A stretch of 64,000 bases of DNA from PALSA-278 sp963760285. GTDB taxonomy: Bacteria > Acidobacteriota > Terriglobia > Acidiferrales > UBA7541. This document shows positions 36,194 through 47,470 of the stretch, piece after piece. The stretch covers positions 806,001-870,000 of the forward strand of contig CAVXCI010000003.1 of the NCBI GenBank assembly GCA_963760285.1. The letters are read 5' to 3'. Each line of letters begins with the position of its first letter. Position 1 is the stretch's first letter. The notes under the pieces are model-generated. The model was given only the letters and a program-made list of their open reading frames with translations. It made no database searches and was not told the DNA's origin. Made by a program: the position numbers and the translations under genes.

Positions 36194-38831
36194 TTGAAAT
36201 TTGCCGCCGCCGGATTGCTCTTGGCCGCATTTCTGCTGGCGCGTCCGGCATTTGGTCAAGGCTACCAGTTCTATGTGGCGCCTCCTCCGCTGGGCAGTGA
36301 CAGCAACAATGGCCAGTCGCCAGACGCTCCCTTTGCCACGCCCGCCAGAGCCTCCGCCGCCATCCGCGCCCTGGCAAACGGGGTTTGCGCGAAGCGCACT
36401 GGCAACGTCACCGTCTCCTTCATGAACGGAAGCGCGCCGCTCACCTACGGATTTTATGCGCTCAACGACACCTGGACTTTGACTTCCGCCGATTCAGGCT
36501 GCCCCGCCAGCACAATCACCTATACCAACTACCAGGGCAGCACTCCCATTATTTCTGGAGGCCTCCCGGTGCAGTTGAAACAGGTAACCGGCACCGGCAA
36601 CCTGTACGCGGCAACCCTGCCCGCGACTCTTACCGGGTACAGTCCCGAGGCTCTCTTCTACAACCAGGCCAGGAGGTTTAGGGCCCGAGAGGGCGCTAGT
36701 CCCGGATACGGATTGAACGGATTGACCGGAGCGTATTACACAATTGCGGGGAGCGGCACTGTCGGCTCACCATCACTGAAGATCTGTGGCAGCCAGGGTG
36801 ACCTGGCTTGCTACGACCGGTTTCTATACGACCCCGACGACCCCAGTGGCGACCCGTTCGACAGCTACGCGTCATGGGGAAACTATTCGGCCTCAAATGA
36901 TTCGCTGGGGCAAATGCCCTGCACCGGTCAGCAGCCCACGAACGGTCCGGCGGGTGACATCGAAGTGATCGTATTTGAGTATTGGACCGTGAGCCGCATG
37001 CGCGTGGGCTGCGTGGATAAGCCGTCCCACACCGTTTACCTTACCGGCAACACGGTCACAAATTTCAATCATGGTTTCCGGGTGGGACATCGCTACATCG
37101 TCGAAAATGTTAACACCGGGCCTCAAACCAGGCCTTCCCTGTTGCCGGGACAGTTTTTCATTGACCGCTCCACCACGCCGTACACTCTATATTATGCGGC
37201 CCAGGATACCGAGACCCCGGCAACCGCAACCATAGTGCTTCCCATTTTGTCCGCGAGGCGCCCGAGGCGGCGCGGTTCTAAGCGCCACCAATATACGGTA
37301 CGTGATTTTTTCAAACCTGCAATTCAGCCACGACAACCTCGCGCCCTCTACCGCGGGGTATGCCTCGGTGCAGTCTGACATTGAGCTTCCCGCCGTGGCT
37401 GCGTGTTTAGCCTGCGCCAACACAGTCTGGGATGGAGATACGTTTACCCAGACCACGGGACACGGCCTTTGGTTCCACACCAACAGGTCCGCCAAGCCAA
37501 CGCACAATACCATTGAAAATTGTTTCTTCTACGATTTGGGCGGCGGCGGCCTGGGGTATGGCGACCATCCGGTGTTGGGCGATACGGAGACCAACACTCT
37601 TTCTAACGGAACGATTTCCAATAATCTTGTGCAGAGTTTCGGCAGGATGTACCCGGGGGCCTCTGGAATCGAATCCCCATTCAGCCACAACACGTTGATT
37701 GAATACAATGATGTCACGGATGGATACAACAGCGGGATTGGAATCTGCATTCCCGACGGAACTTCTTCCTCCGCCTCGAATTGCGGAGGACCGAAGGCCG
37801 GCGGAACGTCTGCCCATGACATTCTGGGCGTGCAGAATCATATTTGGGACATCGGCAAAGGGGTGACCGATGACATGGGAGCTTTTTACATCTCCACCTA
37901 TTCGGCGCAGCACGACGAGATTAGGAACAACAAGCTGCATGACGTGGTGGACGCCCAGGTGTTCGACAGCGACGGCTACGGCGGCAACGGGATCTACATC
38001 GACAACGTGACCAGTCATGTGGTCGTCGATCAAAACCTTGTCTATCGTGTGACCTTCCACGCAACCCGGAATACCTGGGGCACGGATCATGCGTTCTGTG
38101 ACAGGGGCCAGAAACCCGAGCCCAATACATTTTATGACAACATTCTGTCGTACGCCCGCGTCGCAATGTTCTATGAAGGAGGACTCCCCAAACAGACTAA
38201 ACCAGAGGCGTGTCTGACCGAGAAATTCATGAACAATGTTTTCTACTTCGATCGAGATGCTTCTTCGGGCTGCAACGGCGGCTTGAACCCCATCAATTGC
38301 AGCTTCTACATGCAGTCGGGATTTACCGTCCTGGAATCGGATCCGCTGGTGGCGCAAAGGTGGGGGCCGAATCTCTACTACAACACCGCTGGCGCCTATC
38401 AGTGTCCTTTCTATGCATATTTGAGCGGGAACAAGACCAGGGGTTGCCGGCTGCCGACCGAAAAACCCTATTCCCTGGCAGGCTGGCAACATTTAGGCCA
38501 GGATATTGGCAGCACAGCAAATACCAACAATCCGGAATTTCGCAATCCCACCTGCAAATATCCCACAGCCCCGCAGTGCGCGGCGGACCCAACGCAGGAC
38601 GATTTCAGCATTCCGGGTTATCCGGCGGGATCTTCCTATCCGATTTCCAAAGGATACTATTTCCCCGTGTTCGGCCTGACCTTTGGGCGTCAGTGCGGGG
38701 AGACATGCTTCACTCCGCCGGCCTACGCAACTCAGGACACATTCCCAAACAACGTGTATCCAACCCCGTGGGCCACTGTGCCGATATTCAGCACTGAGTC
38801 CGGGGATCCCAACAATAATTACGCATTCTGA
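36194..38831 (+). pseudogene. Large secreted right-handed beta-helix protein, frameshifted
   Basis: TTG at 36194 after CTGGAGAG gives a signal peptide (MKFAAAGLLLAAFLLARPAF, cleavage near GQG). The first part has FYVAPPPLGSDSNNGQSPDAPFATPARA, the DUF1565-like opening of beta-helix proteins. It runs to about 37250 and then loses frame in the GC-rich stretch GCGAGGCGCCCGAGGCGGCG. The continuation in another frame (SATNIRYVIFSNLQFSHDN onward) carries parallel beta-helix coils such as NTIENCFFYDLGGGGLGYG, NTLIEYNDVTDGYNSGIG and VDQNLVYRV to 38831. The total is about 870 residues if repaired. It may bind or cleave polysaccharide; no catalytic residues can be assigned. Confidence 0.82.
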
Positions 38832-39125
38832 CGCTGATTGTGGGCGGGCCCGCCCATTGGTTACTTCTTGGTATACCGTTACTCTTAGGGTCCGATTAGT
38901 CATTATTAACTCTTTGGTCATTGCACTGGCTGCCCCATTCTGATACATTCCGCGCGGGTCATCTTTATCTGTTCCTTCGGTGTTTCGCCAGGGCCTGCTG
39001 GATCACACCGGACTAGCGCCGGCTTTCTCGGGGGAAGAATGCCATAATCGGCATTGCGCTGGCTCCTGCCCCGGAAAACCTGACCCAAAGTGAAACGATT
39101 GAAGGCTTCCCTTGGGGGGGATGAA

Positions 39126-42065
39126 ATGGGTCCTTACGAGTTTCTGAAGAGAGTTCTCTTTTTTCTCGCGGCAGTCTGCACCTTTGCGAGCCTCGCCCAC
39201 GCCCAGGCAAACATCAACGAAAACCTGGAAACGGCCACTGTCTATGTAGATGCTGTCAACGGCAACGACAACAATCCCGGCACGCAGCAGGAGCCGTTTC
39301 AAACCATCACCAAGGGCATGCGGACTGCCGAAGCAAACAACCAAAACGGGATCGGGACGCTGGTCCTGATCAATCCGGGCGTCTACCGAGAGCAAGTGTC
39401 GCTGACCGGAACGGCCAAAGATACTTCCCTTCCCGAGACCTATCAGGCCGCTACGCCTGGTACAGTATTCATCTCCGGGGCTGATCCCTATACGAACTGG
39501 GTTCCGAATTCGAATTACCCCAATGTTTACCAGACTGCCTGGACCTACAAATTCGGCTTGTGTCCGGCTCAGGGAGGCACCGCCCCTCCGGTACCGGATA
39601 TCGTTATGCGACGGGAAATGGCCTTCGTGAACGGCACGCAAATGATGCAAGTCATCTCCATCAACCAGATGCAGCCCGGAACCTTCGCGATAGATGAGAC
39701 CAATGGTCTTGTCTACATTTATCCGCCCGCGGGCGTGGACCTCAACAGCTCTGATGTGGAGGTGGCCGACCGCGGAGATCTGTTTCTGATCGCCGAAAAG
39801 GATGCGGTGGTGCTTCGCGGACTGACCTTTGAATATTCGGCAACCTGCCGGAACAATGGGGCAGTCAACGTTACCGACAAGCCCTCGCAGAACGTGCTGT
39901 TCGATACCGATTCCTTCGTCTGGAACAACGCCATTGGCCTGAGCCTCTTGACGCTGCCCACCTACCAGAACACGCCGGTTTCCAACTACACCATCACCAA
40001 CGTCATTGCCGACCACAACGGCCAGAAAGGGATCGGCGTTTACGCCACCCAGGACGGCCTGTGGCAGAACGTGGAAGCCTCCTACAACAATTGGCGCGGT
40101 TCACAGGGATCGTATTACTTTTATTTTGCCAGCGGCATCTACGCCTCCGCCGAACACGCGGGCACGTACAGCAACATCAACACAAATTTCAATCAGTCCA
40201 ATGGCATACATTGGGACACCAACAATGAAACCATCAACGCCGACTCCATCACCAGCACGGATAACCTGGCCAACGGATTGTTCCTGGAGAAAGACGATGG
40301 CCCGATGGAGATCACCAACGCCGTGGCCTGCTACAACAACAGCCCGGGCTTTCCGCTTATCGCGGCCAATGGCATGGGCGGCCTCGAACTGCGCGACAGC
40401 GAACATGTGAAACTGATGGATTCCATCCTGTACGGCAACGCCATCGGGCAGATCAACGTCCAGGGCCTCTACGGCGGGATCTCCATCCGCGACTGGGCCA
40501 CCGGGCAAAGGTTCACGGTTCAGAATGAATACTTCGACAATGAAGACAATACCTTCGTTGGAACCGACTCCACCCAGAGCCTCGTCTATGACGACTACTT
40601 GGGCGGCGCGGATTGGACAATATTTCAGCAGTCTCTAAAGTCCGACACAAATGATTGGTGGAATTCCCAAAACTCCACCACTCCATACACCGTGCCCACA
40701 CCATATCTGGGGACCAGAACAAGCTTTACCGGTTGGCAAAAGGCCTCAGGACAGGATCAGCAATCCACGTGGTCACAGCCGACGGGCAATTTGCAAGCGG
40801 CCTGCTCCATGGTTCCGGACGTGCCGGATTGGTGGATGATGGCAAGTCCTTCGGGCCAGAACCTCAATTCTGCTGGCCAGGCCTCCTACAATTTCATGCC
40901 CTGGCAAATCGGCGGCTTTCAAGGGCCTGTGAATCTTACCTATGACGGAGTCTCGGAAGTTCCCGGACTTTCCGCCACCATCACGCCTTCCACCGTGAAT
41001 ATGCAATCGCTGGCTGTGTTCCAGGTGCAGGCCGCCGAAGGCACCGCCCCCGGCACTTACCAACTCACAATGATTGCCAATGACGGGAACACCACGCGGA
41101 CCTCCACGGTTTTTCTGACCATCGCGAATACCTTCGTGCGGCTCTCTTCAGCTCATCTGGACTTTGGCTCCATCCAGGAATTGCAGAAGAGCCAGCCGCA
41201 ATCCTTCACCATGACCAATTTTGGACAGAACCCCGTCACCAACTTTGTCATCACCATGCCCAAGGGTTTCGCGCAGTCCAACAATTGCGGCAATTCTTTG
41301 CCTCCCAATGGCCAATGCACCTTCAACGTGATTTTTGAGCCCGTATCGCCAGGCAATTACTCCAAGGACATGACCATCAAGGATTCGGATCCGGGCAGCC
41401 CGCAACTGGTGTTGCTGACCGGGACGGCCACCGCGGCGGCCAAAGTGACGCTTTCCGCGCACTCTATTAGCTTCGCGACGCAGGTCTGGGAGACCACCAG
41501 CGCGCCGAAGCAGTTGACGCTGGAAAACACCGGGACTATCCCCTACATCATCAGCGGCGTCAATTTCACCGGAACGGACCCGCAGGATTTTGCGCAGACC
41601 AATAATTGCCCGGTCCCGCTGCCGGTGGGACAGTCCTGCCAGTTCAGCGTCACCTTTACGCCCACGGCGCTGAAGACACGCCGGGCGGATTTGTCCATCA
41701 CCGACAACTCGCTGCACCTGCTCACCCAGGTCACTCTGGCGGGCACCGGTCTCACTTCCGTGGACCTGAGCCGCAAGAGCATTGCGTGGGGGGACGTGAA
41801 GGTGGGAAAGAAGAGCGCCTCCCAGGCCGTGACGGTGAAGAATGCTGGAAACGATCTGTCCATCGCCATCAATATCGGCGGCGCGGATCCGGGCGACTTC
41901 ACGCAGACCAACACTTGCGGAACCGACCTGCCGGCGGGCCAGAGCTGCACGATCACGGTCATCTTCGCGCCCCAGGCGGTGGGAAAGCGTACCGCCAATA
42001 TTTCAATCACGGACCCGGATCCCACCAGTCCGCAGGTCATCACCCTCTCCGGAACCGGGGACTAA
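39126..42065 (+). CDS. Secreted beta-helix protein with choice-of-anchor-D (ASH-like) repeats
   Basis: From ATG 39126 a signal peptide (FLKRVLFFLAAVCTFASLAHAQ) leads into a right-handed beta-helix (DAVNGNDNNPGTQQEPFQTITKG, then HVKLMDSILYGNAIGQINVQG and similar coils) to about residue 510. After a linker there are three ASH/choice-of-anchor-D repeats of about 100 residues. Each has LDFGS/ISFATQ/IAWGDV at its start, a Cys pair (NNCG..GQC, NNCPV..GQSC, NTCGT..GQSC) and FxP. It is similar in layout to its upstream neighbour. It is an exported adhesin-like or glycan-active protein; the substrate is unknown. Confidence 0.83.
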   Translation: MGPYEFLKRVLFFLAAVCTFASLAHAQANINENLETATVYVDAVNGNDNNPGTQQEPFQTITKGMRTAEANNQNGIGTLVLINPGVYREQVSLTGTAKDTSLPETYQAATPGTVFISGADPYTNWVPNSNYPNVYQTAWTYKFGLCPAQGGTAPPVPDIVMRREMAFVNGTQMMQVISINQMQPGTFAIDETNGLVYIYPPAGVDLNSSDVEVADRGDLFLIAEKDAVVLRGLTFEYSATCRNNGAVNVTDKPSQNVLFDTDSFVWNNAIGLSLLTLPTYQNTPVSNYTITNVIADHNGQKGIGVYATQDGLWQNVEASYNNWRGSQGSYYFYFASGIYASAEHAGTYSNINTNFNQSNGIHWDTNNETINADSITSTDNLANGLFLEKDDGPMEITNAVACYNNSPGFPLIAANGMGGLELRDSEHVKLMDSILYGNAIGQINVQGLYGGISIRDWATGQRFTVQNEYFDNEDNTFVGTDSTQSLVYDDYLGGADWTIFQQSLKSDTNDWWNSQNSTTPYTVPTPYLGTRTSFTGWQKASGQDQQSTWSQPTGNLQAACSMVPDVPDWWMMASPSGQNLNSAGQASYNFMPWQIGGFQGPVNLTYDGVSEVPGLSATITPSTVNMQSLAVFQVQAAEGTAPGTYQLTMIANDGNTTRTSTVFLTIANTFVRLSSAHLDFGSIQELQKSQPQSFTMTNFGQNPVTNFVITMPKGFAQSNNCGNSLPPNGQCTFNVIFEPVSPGNYSKDMTIKDSDPGSPQLVLLTGTATAAAKVTLSAHSISFATQVWETTSAPKQLTLENTGTIPYIISGVNFTGTDPQDFAQTNNCPVPLPVGQSCQFSVTFTPTALKTRRADLSITDNSLHLLTQVTLAGTGLTSVDLSRKSIAWGDVKVGKKSASQAVTVKNAGNDLSIAINIGGADPGDFTQTNTCGTDLPAGQSCTITVIFAPQAVGKRTANISITDPDPTSPQVITLSGTGD

Positions 42066-42084
42066 AAAAGCCACTCCTCGACTG

Positions 42085-42125
42085 CTTCGCTGTGGGAGGG
42101 ACCTCCCTTCCCTCCCACAGCGAAG
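42085..42125. terminator. Perfect 16-bp hairpin after the anchor-D gene
   Basis: The left arm CTTCGCTGTGGGAGGG and right arm CCCTCCCACAGCGAAG are fully complementary around a 9-base loop. It begins 20 bases after the stop codon. No T-run follows, so it may be an mRNA-stabilising or factor-dependent terminator hairpin. Confidence 0.6.
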
Positions 42126-42310
42126 AGAATTTCCGCGGATCCTTCGCCACAATTCGATCTTGTAAAGTTCGGTTGAAGTTGCGGCTGTCCTTCGCAGACA
42201 CTTCATCTGCTCTCCTGACTGGTTAGGAGAGAGCAATGGATCTTTGGATATATATGCGGAAATAGAAAATCTCAAGGGACCCAATTATTGGGGGCACGGC
42301 CAGCGCCAAA

Positions 42311-45300
42311 ATGCAAAATTGGGTAAAATTAGCCGGGCCGAGGTCCCACGTGGTGATACTTCCGCGAATGCTTGCTGTACTGCTGGCATACCTCCTGGCG
42401 CTTATTTCGCCGCTGATCTGCAAAGCGCAGCAGATTCCCACGAGCACCTATCAGGAAATGCGCTGGCGGATGATTGGACCGTTTCGCGGTGGCCGCGCGC
42501 GCGCCGCTGGCTGGAGTGCCCGAGCAGCCCAACGTTTTTTACGTAGGCCAGGTGAACGGCGGCGTGTGGAAGTGCGATGATTATGGCCGCACCTGGAATC
42601 CGATCTTCGACGATGAGCCTACCGCAGTCGATCGGCGCGATTGCCGTGGCGCCTTCCGATCCCAACATCGTATATGTGGCCAGCGGCGAAGGACTCCAGC
42701 GGCCCGATCTTTCCGTCGGCGACGGCATTTACAAATCCACTGACGCCGGAAAAACGTGGACTCACCTGAGTGGCGTCCTTGATGACGCCCAGCAGATTCC
42801 GCCATCGCCGTTGATCCGCGCGATCCCAATCGCCTCTTCGCCGCGGTGCTCGGCCATCCGTATGGGGCCAACCCCGAACGCGGCATTTTCCGCTCCACCG
42901 ACGGCGGACAAAACTGGGAGCGTGTTCTTTACAAGGATGAGAACACCGGCAGGCTCGGACGTCGAGATCGATCCGTCGGCGCCGAATGTGGTTTACGCCA
43001 CGCTCTGGCAGGCGCGCCAGGGACCATGGGAAGACGGCAACACCTACGGCGCGCCGGTCGGCGGAATTTTCAAGTCCACCGATGGCGGCGACACGTGGCA
43101 AGCAGCTCAACCAAGGGCCTGCCCGGGCGAAATCGTGCAAGCTAACATGGCCATTGCGCCCAGCAATGCCGAATCGTCTATACGCCACAGTTGCCACGCC
43201 ACGGGAAACTGGCGGGTACGCCTCCGGCGCGGGTTAGGCATTTATCGCTCGGATGACGCAGGAGACAATTGGTACGCAGCGACCACCGATCCGCGCCCGC
43301 GCTGAACGCATCGGCGGCGGCGATCTGCCGGTGCCGAAAGTGGACCCCAAAAATCCCGACGTGCTCTACAGCGCCAGCATTGTCACGTGGCGCTCCGCAG
43401 ACGGCGGCAAGACCTGGACCGGCCTTCGCGGCGCGCCCGGCGGCGACGATTACCAGAACATGTGGATCAATCCAAACAATCCCGACATTATTCTTCTCGT
43501 GAGCGATCAGGGCGCGTTGGTCACGCGTGAATCGCGGCGCACCTGGAGTTCCTGGTACAACCAGCCCACCGCGCAGCTCTATCACGTCATCGCCGACAAC
43601 GAATTTCCCTATCGCGTGTACGGCGGACAGCAGGAAAGCGGCTCCGTGGGAATTTCCAGCCGCGGCAATGATGGCGAAATCACGTTTCGCGACTGGCATC
43701 CCGTGGGCGTCGATCGAATACGGCTACGTCGCGCCCGATCCGCTCCATCCCAACATCGTCTACGGCGCGGGCCGCTCCGAGGTGGACAAATTCGATTGGA
43801 TCACCGGCCAGGTGCAGAACGTGACGCCGCTCGTCCTGCGCGATCCGAAATACCGCACGGATCGCACCGAGCCGCTTATCTTTTCACCCGTGGATCCGCA
43901 CATCCTTTACTTCGCCGCCAACGTGCTTTTCAGGACGATGGATGGCGGAAATTCCTGGCAGGTCATTAGCCCCGACTTGACGCGCCCGCATCCCGGCATT
44001 CCCGCCAGCCTCGGGAGACTCGCCGCGAAAGACAATGCCGACGAGCATCGCGGAGCGATTTATGCCCTCGCGCCTTCGTTCAGTGACGTGAACACGATCT
44101 GGGCCGGCACCGACGACGGAATAATCTGGCTCACTCGCGATGGCGGAGAACTGGAAGAACATCACGCCCGCCGGCCTGATTCCGTGGAGCAAGGTGACGC
44201 AGATCATCGCATCCCATTTCGATGACCAGACCGCTTACGCCTCCGTCAGCCGCTTCCGCATTGGCGATCTGCATCCCTTACCTCTATCGCACCCATGACG
44301 GCGGCAAAACCTGGCAACTCATCATCAGCGGTATTCCCGATGACGCGCCGGTGGATACTGTGCGCGAAGATCCCGTCCGCAAGGGACTGCTGTTCGCCGG
44401 CACCGAAAATGCCGTGTGGGTATCGTTCGACGATGGCGACAACTGGCAGTCGCTGCAACTGAACCTGCCGCACATCTCGATGCGCGATCTGTGGATTCAC
44501 GATGACGATTTGATCGTCGCCACGCACGGGCGCTCGTTCTGGATTCTCGACGACATCACGCCGCTTGCGCCAGTTGACGCTGGCATCGGCAGAAAAATGT
44601 TGTCCTCTTCAAGCCCGCGCCCGCCTATCGCGTCCGCCGCGACACCAATACCGATACGCCGCTGCCGCCCGAGAACCCACCGGGGAAAATCCGCCGGACG
44701 GCGCGATCATTGATTATTTTCTCGGCCACGCCCCAAGCGGCCCGGTTACGCTCGATATTCTTGACGCCAAAGGCGCGCTCGTCCGCCACTATTCCAGCGA
44801 CGACAAGCCTCCGTTGACCCATGCGGAAATGGAGCGAACGGTCGGCGTGCCCTCTATTGGCTGCGGCCGTTCAAATCTCTTTCTGCATCCACCGGCATGC
44901 ACCGCTGGCTTTGGGATTTGCATTACCCCACGCCGAAAACCGCGGAGTACGAGTATCCGATTGCCGCGATTCCTCACGACACACCCGCGCATCCGCTGGG
45001 TCCGCGTCCCGTGCCGGGGCAATACTCCGTGCGATTGACCGTGGACGGCCATAGTTACATTGCGCCGCTCGAAGTGAAAATGGACCCGCGCGTGGCCGCG
45101 TCGCAAGCCGATCTCGAAGCGCAATTCCATGCACAGGTGGATTTGGCCGGCATGATGGATTCCGGTTTCGAAGCGGCTACGAGGGCCGCGGCGCTGAAGA
45201 CTGGATTGCAGGGGCAGATTGACAAGGTTTCCAGCCAGACGGCCAACCCGGTGGCGCAGGCTGCCGCCGCGCTGCAATCCAAACTGAAGCCAATCCTCGA

Positions 45301-45607
45301 AGCTGCAAAACCCGCGCCGGATGCTGTCCCCAATGGCGCTGCCTTGCCGGCGACTCTTCCGCAGGTAAACAGTCAGCTCGCCGCGCTTTATGGGCAGGTG
45401 GACAATGCCGATGCCGCGCCTACGGACTCGCAGGCGAAAGCGCTGGCGGTTCTAAAACATGATTTTGACGATGTGATGGCCCGCTGGAATCAGCTGATGA
45501 CGATGGACTTGCCGGCCCTCAACAAGCAGCTTCAGGACGCGGGACAGCCTCCGCTGGTTCTGGAATCACAGCCCGTCGCCCGCGCAGAGTCGCACAACGA
45601 GGAGTAG
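42311..45607 (+). pseudogene. Sortilin/BNR-repeat (glycosyl-hydrolase-like) secreted protein with many frameshifts
   Basis: A signal peptide (MLAVLLAYLLALISPLICKAQ, probable start 42368) is followed by YQEMRWRMIGPFRGGRA. BNR/Asp-box repeats come next: GGVWKCDDYGRTWNPIF, GIYKSTDAGKTWTHLSG, GIFRSTDGGQNWERVLY, GIYRSDDAGDNWYAAT and THDGGKTWQLIISG. The C-terminal part (PGQYSVRLTVDGHSYIAPLEVKMDPR, 44897-45607) is open. Between 42500 and 44850 the coding frame switches at least ten times, yet almost no stops or degenerate blocks occur within each piece. An intact homologue would have about 1070 residues. It is either a gene decaying by indels or a locally poor assembly. Confidence 0.8.
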
Positions 45608-46278
45608 TCCGGCGTGATTTGTGATGAGTCGGGATCCCATGACTCCTCTAATCCTAGGTGGTATGCGGAGCTGAGAAAAGAAAGACTGTATGGCGGTTGG
45701 CGGAGGCTAATGCTGGCCTTTCTCCGTCCAAATGCCCTGCCAGTAGAAAAAATGCGGAGAATCTCGCTATTTCTGAGGGGCTGATTCTGCTGCCGGAGGC
45801 CATGAGCGCCTCGTTGTGGCTAACTTCTGCCCCCGACGGTAAATTCCAGATCTGGAATGAGCAGGAAATTTACAGAGGCCTGTCAGGGAATTACAAATCC
45901 CGATGACCGTCGGAAAGGCTGCCTATAGCAACCAGGCGGAGCGGTTTCGACATTCAATCGCGCTCTTGTTTTTCTGAAGCGAACCACTGCGCTGGTGGTC
46001 CTCGAATCACCCCATGCGACCCGGCGATGTTCCCGCAGCCAGTGCCCCGCCAATTTCCGTGCATACCACGCTCTCCGAATCGGACCTTCACGCGCAGACA
46101 CAATTATTGGTGGGTAGAGGTATTCGGGCGTATGCTGGCAGTCAACCGAGAATAGAGGAAGGGAGTTCCGGTTGCAAGAATCCGTGAAGGAGACGAAGTT
46201 ATGACCAAGGATCGCATTGAGATGCGCCGTTGCCATTCTTCTGACCGCAGGTTTGCGGCAATTCCCGATCTGTCAAAT
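45608..46278. other. Intergenic region, no gene seen
   Basis: This spacer of 670 bases has no SD-supported frame that resembles a protein. A short imperfect inverted repeat, GAGTCGGGATCCCATGACTC, lies near 45629. The end of the region contains an AT-richer promoter-like stretch before the next secreted protein. Confidence 0.4.
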
Positions 46279-47217
46279 ATGAACCAACGTCGGAGATACA
46301 TGCTCAGGGCGGCATTGATCATTTTTGCGACCGTAGCGGCTCTGCAGACGGCACACGCTCAAGTGAGAATGGACTCTGACATCGACAAGTGCGGCACGGT
46401 AATCGATACCCCTGGGGTCTACTCGGTGACACACGAGCTCAAGAGCACTTCAACAACCGAGGATTGCATTCAAATCAGCTCGCCGGGTGTTCGGCTGGCA
46501 CTCGACGGCTTTAACCTGAGCGGACCGGGCGGGAATGATGTCACGTCGGCGGGAATGAGAATCCTCAAGGACGCCGATGGCATTCAAGTGCTCCTGGGTG
46601 GTTCGACCATCGAAGGATTCGGCGTTGGCATTTTGGACGAGGCTTCGGGCGTATCGCTTCAAGGCGGTTCCGCGAGCTTTACGATAAGGCGGAACGCGGC
46701 TCAAGGAATCCTGGTGAGGAATGCCAGCGGTGTGACGATCGAAGCTGCGAACAGCATCGAAAATGGCGCGGCAGGTGTGGAGTTGGCAGGTGCTTCGGGA
46801 GTCATCGTGCAGGACTTTTGCATTCTGCAATCGAATGGAAGATATGGATTGTGGGTGCGTTCCTCAAGCGGGAACCAATTCTTCAACCTCGAAACATTCG
46901 GTAATACGCTGGCCGGAATCTATGTTGGGGAATCGGCCGATGACGGCCAGACCGTGCCGGAACGCGACGAGAGCGCGCCGAGGGCCGGCGCGCCTGCTAC
47001 GGACTCGAGCGACAATAACGTGTTTGTCGACATGGCCACGATTCAAAATAGCGGCTATGGGGTCGTGATCGGCAAGGGCGATATACACAATGTTGTGGCT
47101 GCTTCCGAGGGCAACTCCAACACGGATAAGGATGCGGTGGACGAAAACGGAGATTGTGACCACAACCAGTGGGTGGACGATAAGTTCATCACGAAGAGTC
47201 CCGCCTGCATTCCCTGA
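46279..47217 (+). CDS. Secreted right-handed parallel beta-helix protein
   Basis: From ATG 46279 (MNQRRRYMLRAALIIFATVAA) a signal peptide is cleaved near AHAQ. An upstream in-frame start at 46201 is less likely. The mature protein has CGTVIDTPGVYSVTHEL, then short helix coils: VRLALDGFNLSG, GVGILDEASGVSLQGG, GILVRNASGVTIEAANSIENGAAGVELAGASGVIV in steps of about 20 to 25 residues, and SSDNNVFVDMATIQNSGYGVVIG. It is a compact beta-helix of about 310 residues with no recognised active site. It is probably surface-exposed. Confidence 0.75.
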   Translation: MNQRRRYMLRAALIIFATVAALQTAHAQVRMDSDIDKCGTVIDTPGVYSVTHELKSTSTTEDCIQISSPGVRLALDGFNLSGPGGNDVTSAGMRILKDADGIQVLLGGSTIEGFGVGILDEASGVSLQGGSASFTIRRNAAQGILVRNASGVTIEAANSIENGAAGVELAGASGVIVQDFCILQSNGRYGLWVRSSSGNQFFNLETFGNTLAGIYVGESADDGQTVPERDESAPRAGAPATDSSDNNVFVDMATIQNSGYGVVIGKGDIHNVVAASEGNSNTDKDAVDENGDCDHNQWVDDKFITKSPACIP

Positions 47218-47470
47218 AGGCGTCGACGGACAAGAGGCGAACATTGGTTTTCATCTGTGGCTAAGGCGAAACTCAGTTGAGGTACGCAAGAACCCCGTCC
47301 GGCTCTGAGATCATCAAGACAGTGGAGCGTGTTTCCCTTTTATACGCCGCATATAAAGCACCATCATGCTCTCCTGGGAAGACTTGCACGTGCGGATGCA
47401 ATTATCGTTGGGCACAGCCGCCCGGACTGGCGGCCACTCCTTTAACTGGCCGATGTCGTAGAGTGACCGC

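Noticed and set aside
42311..44900. Programmed ribosomal frameshifting in the BNR gene
   Set aside because: Too many switches, in both directions, without slippery sites followed by structures; decay or sequence error is simpler.
45625..45660. A fourth fluoride riboswitch suggested by CATGACTCCTC
   Set aside because: The upstream GGAGTTC hairpin and AACCG segment are missing, and no gene follows closely.
45658..45906. 82-codon plus-strand frame
   Set aside because: No SD, no recognisable motif, and it lies in a region without other coding signals.
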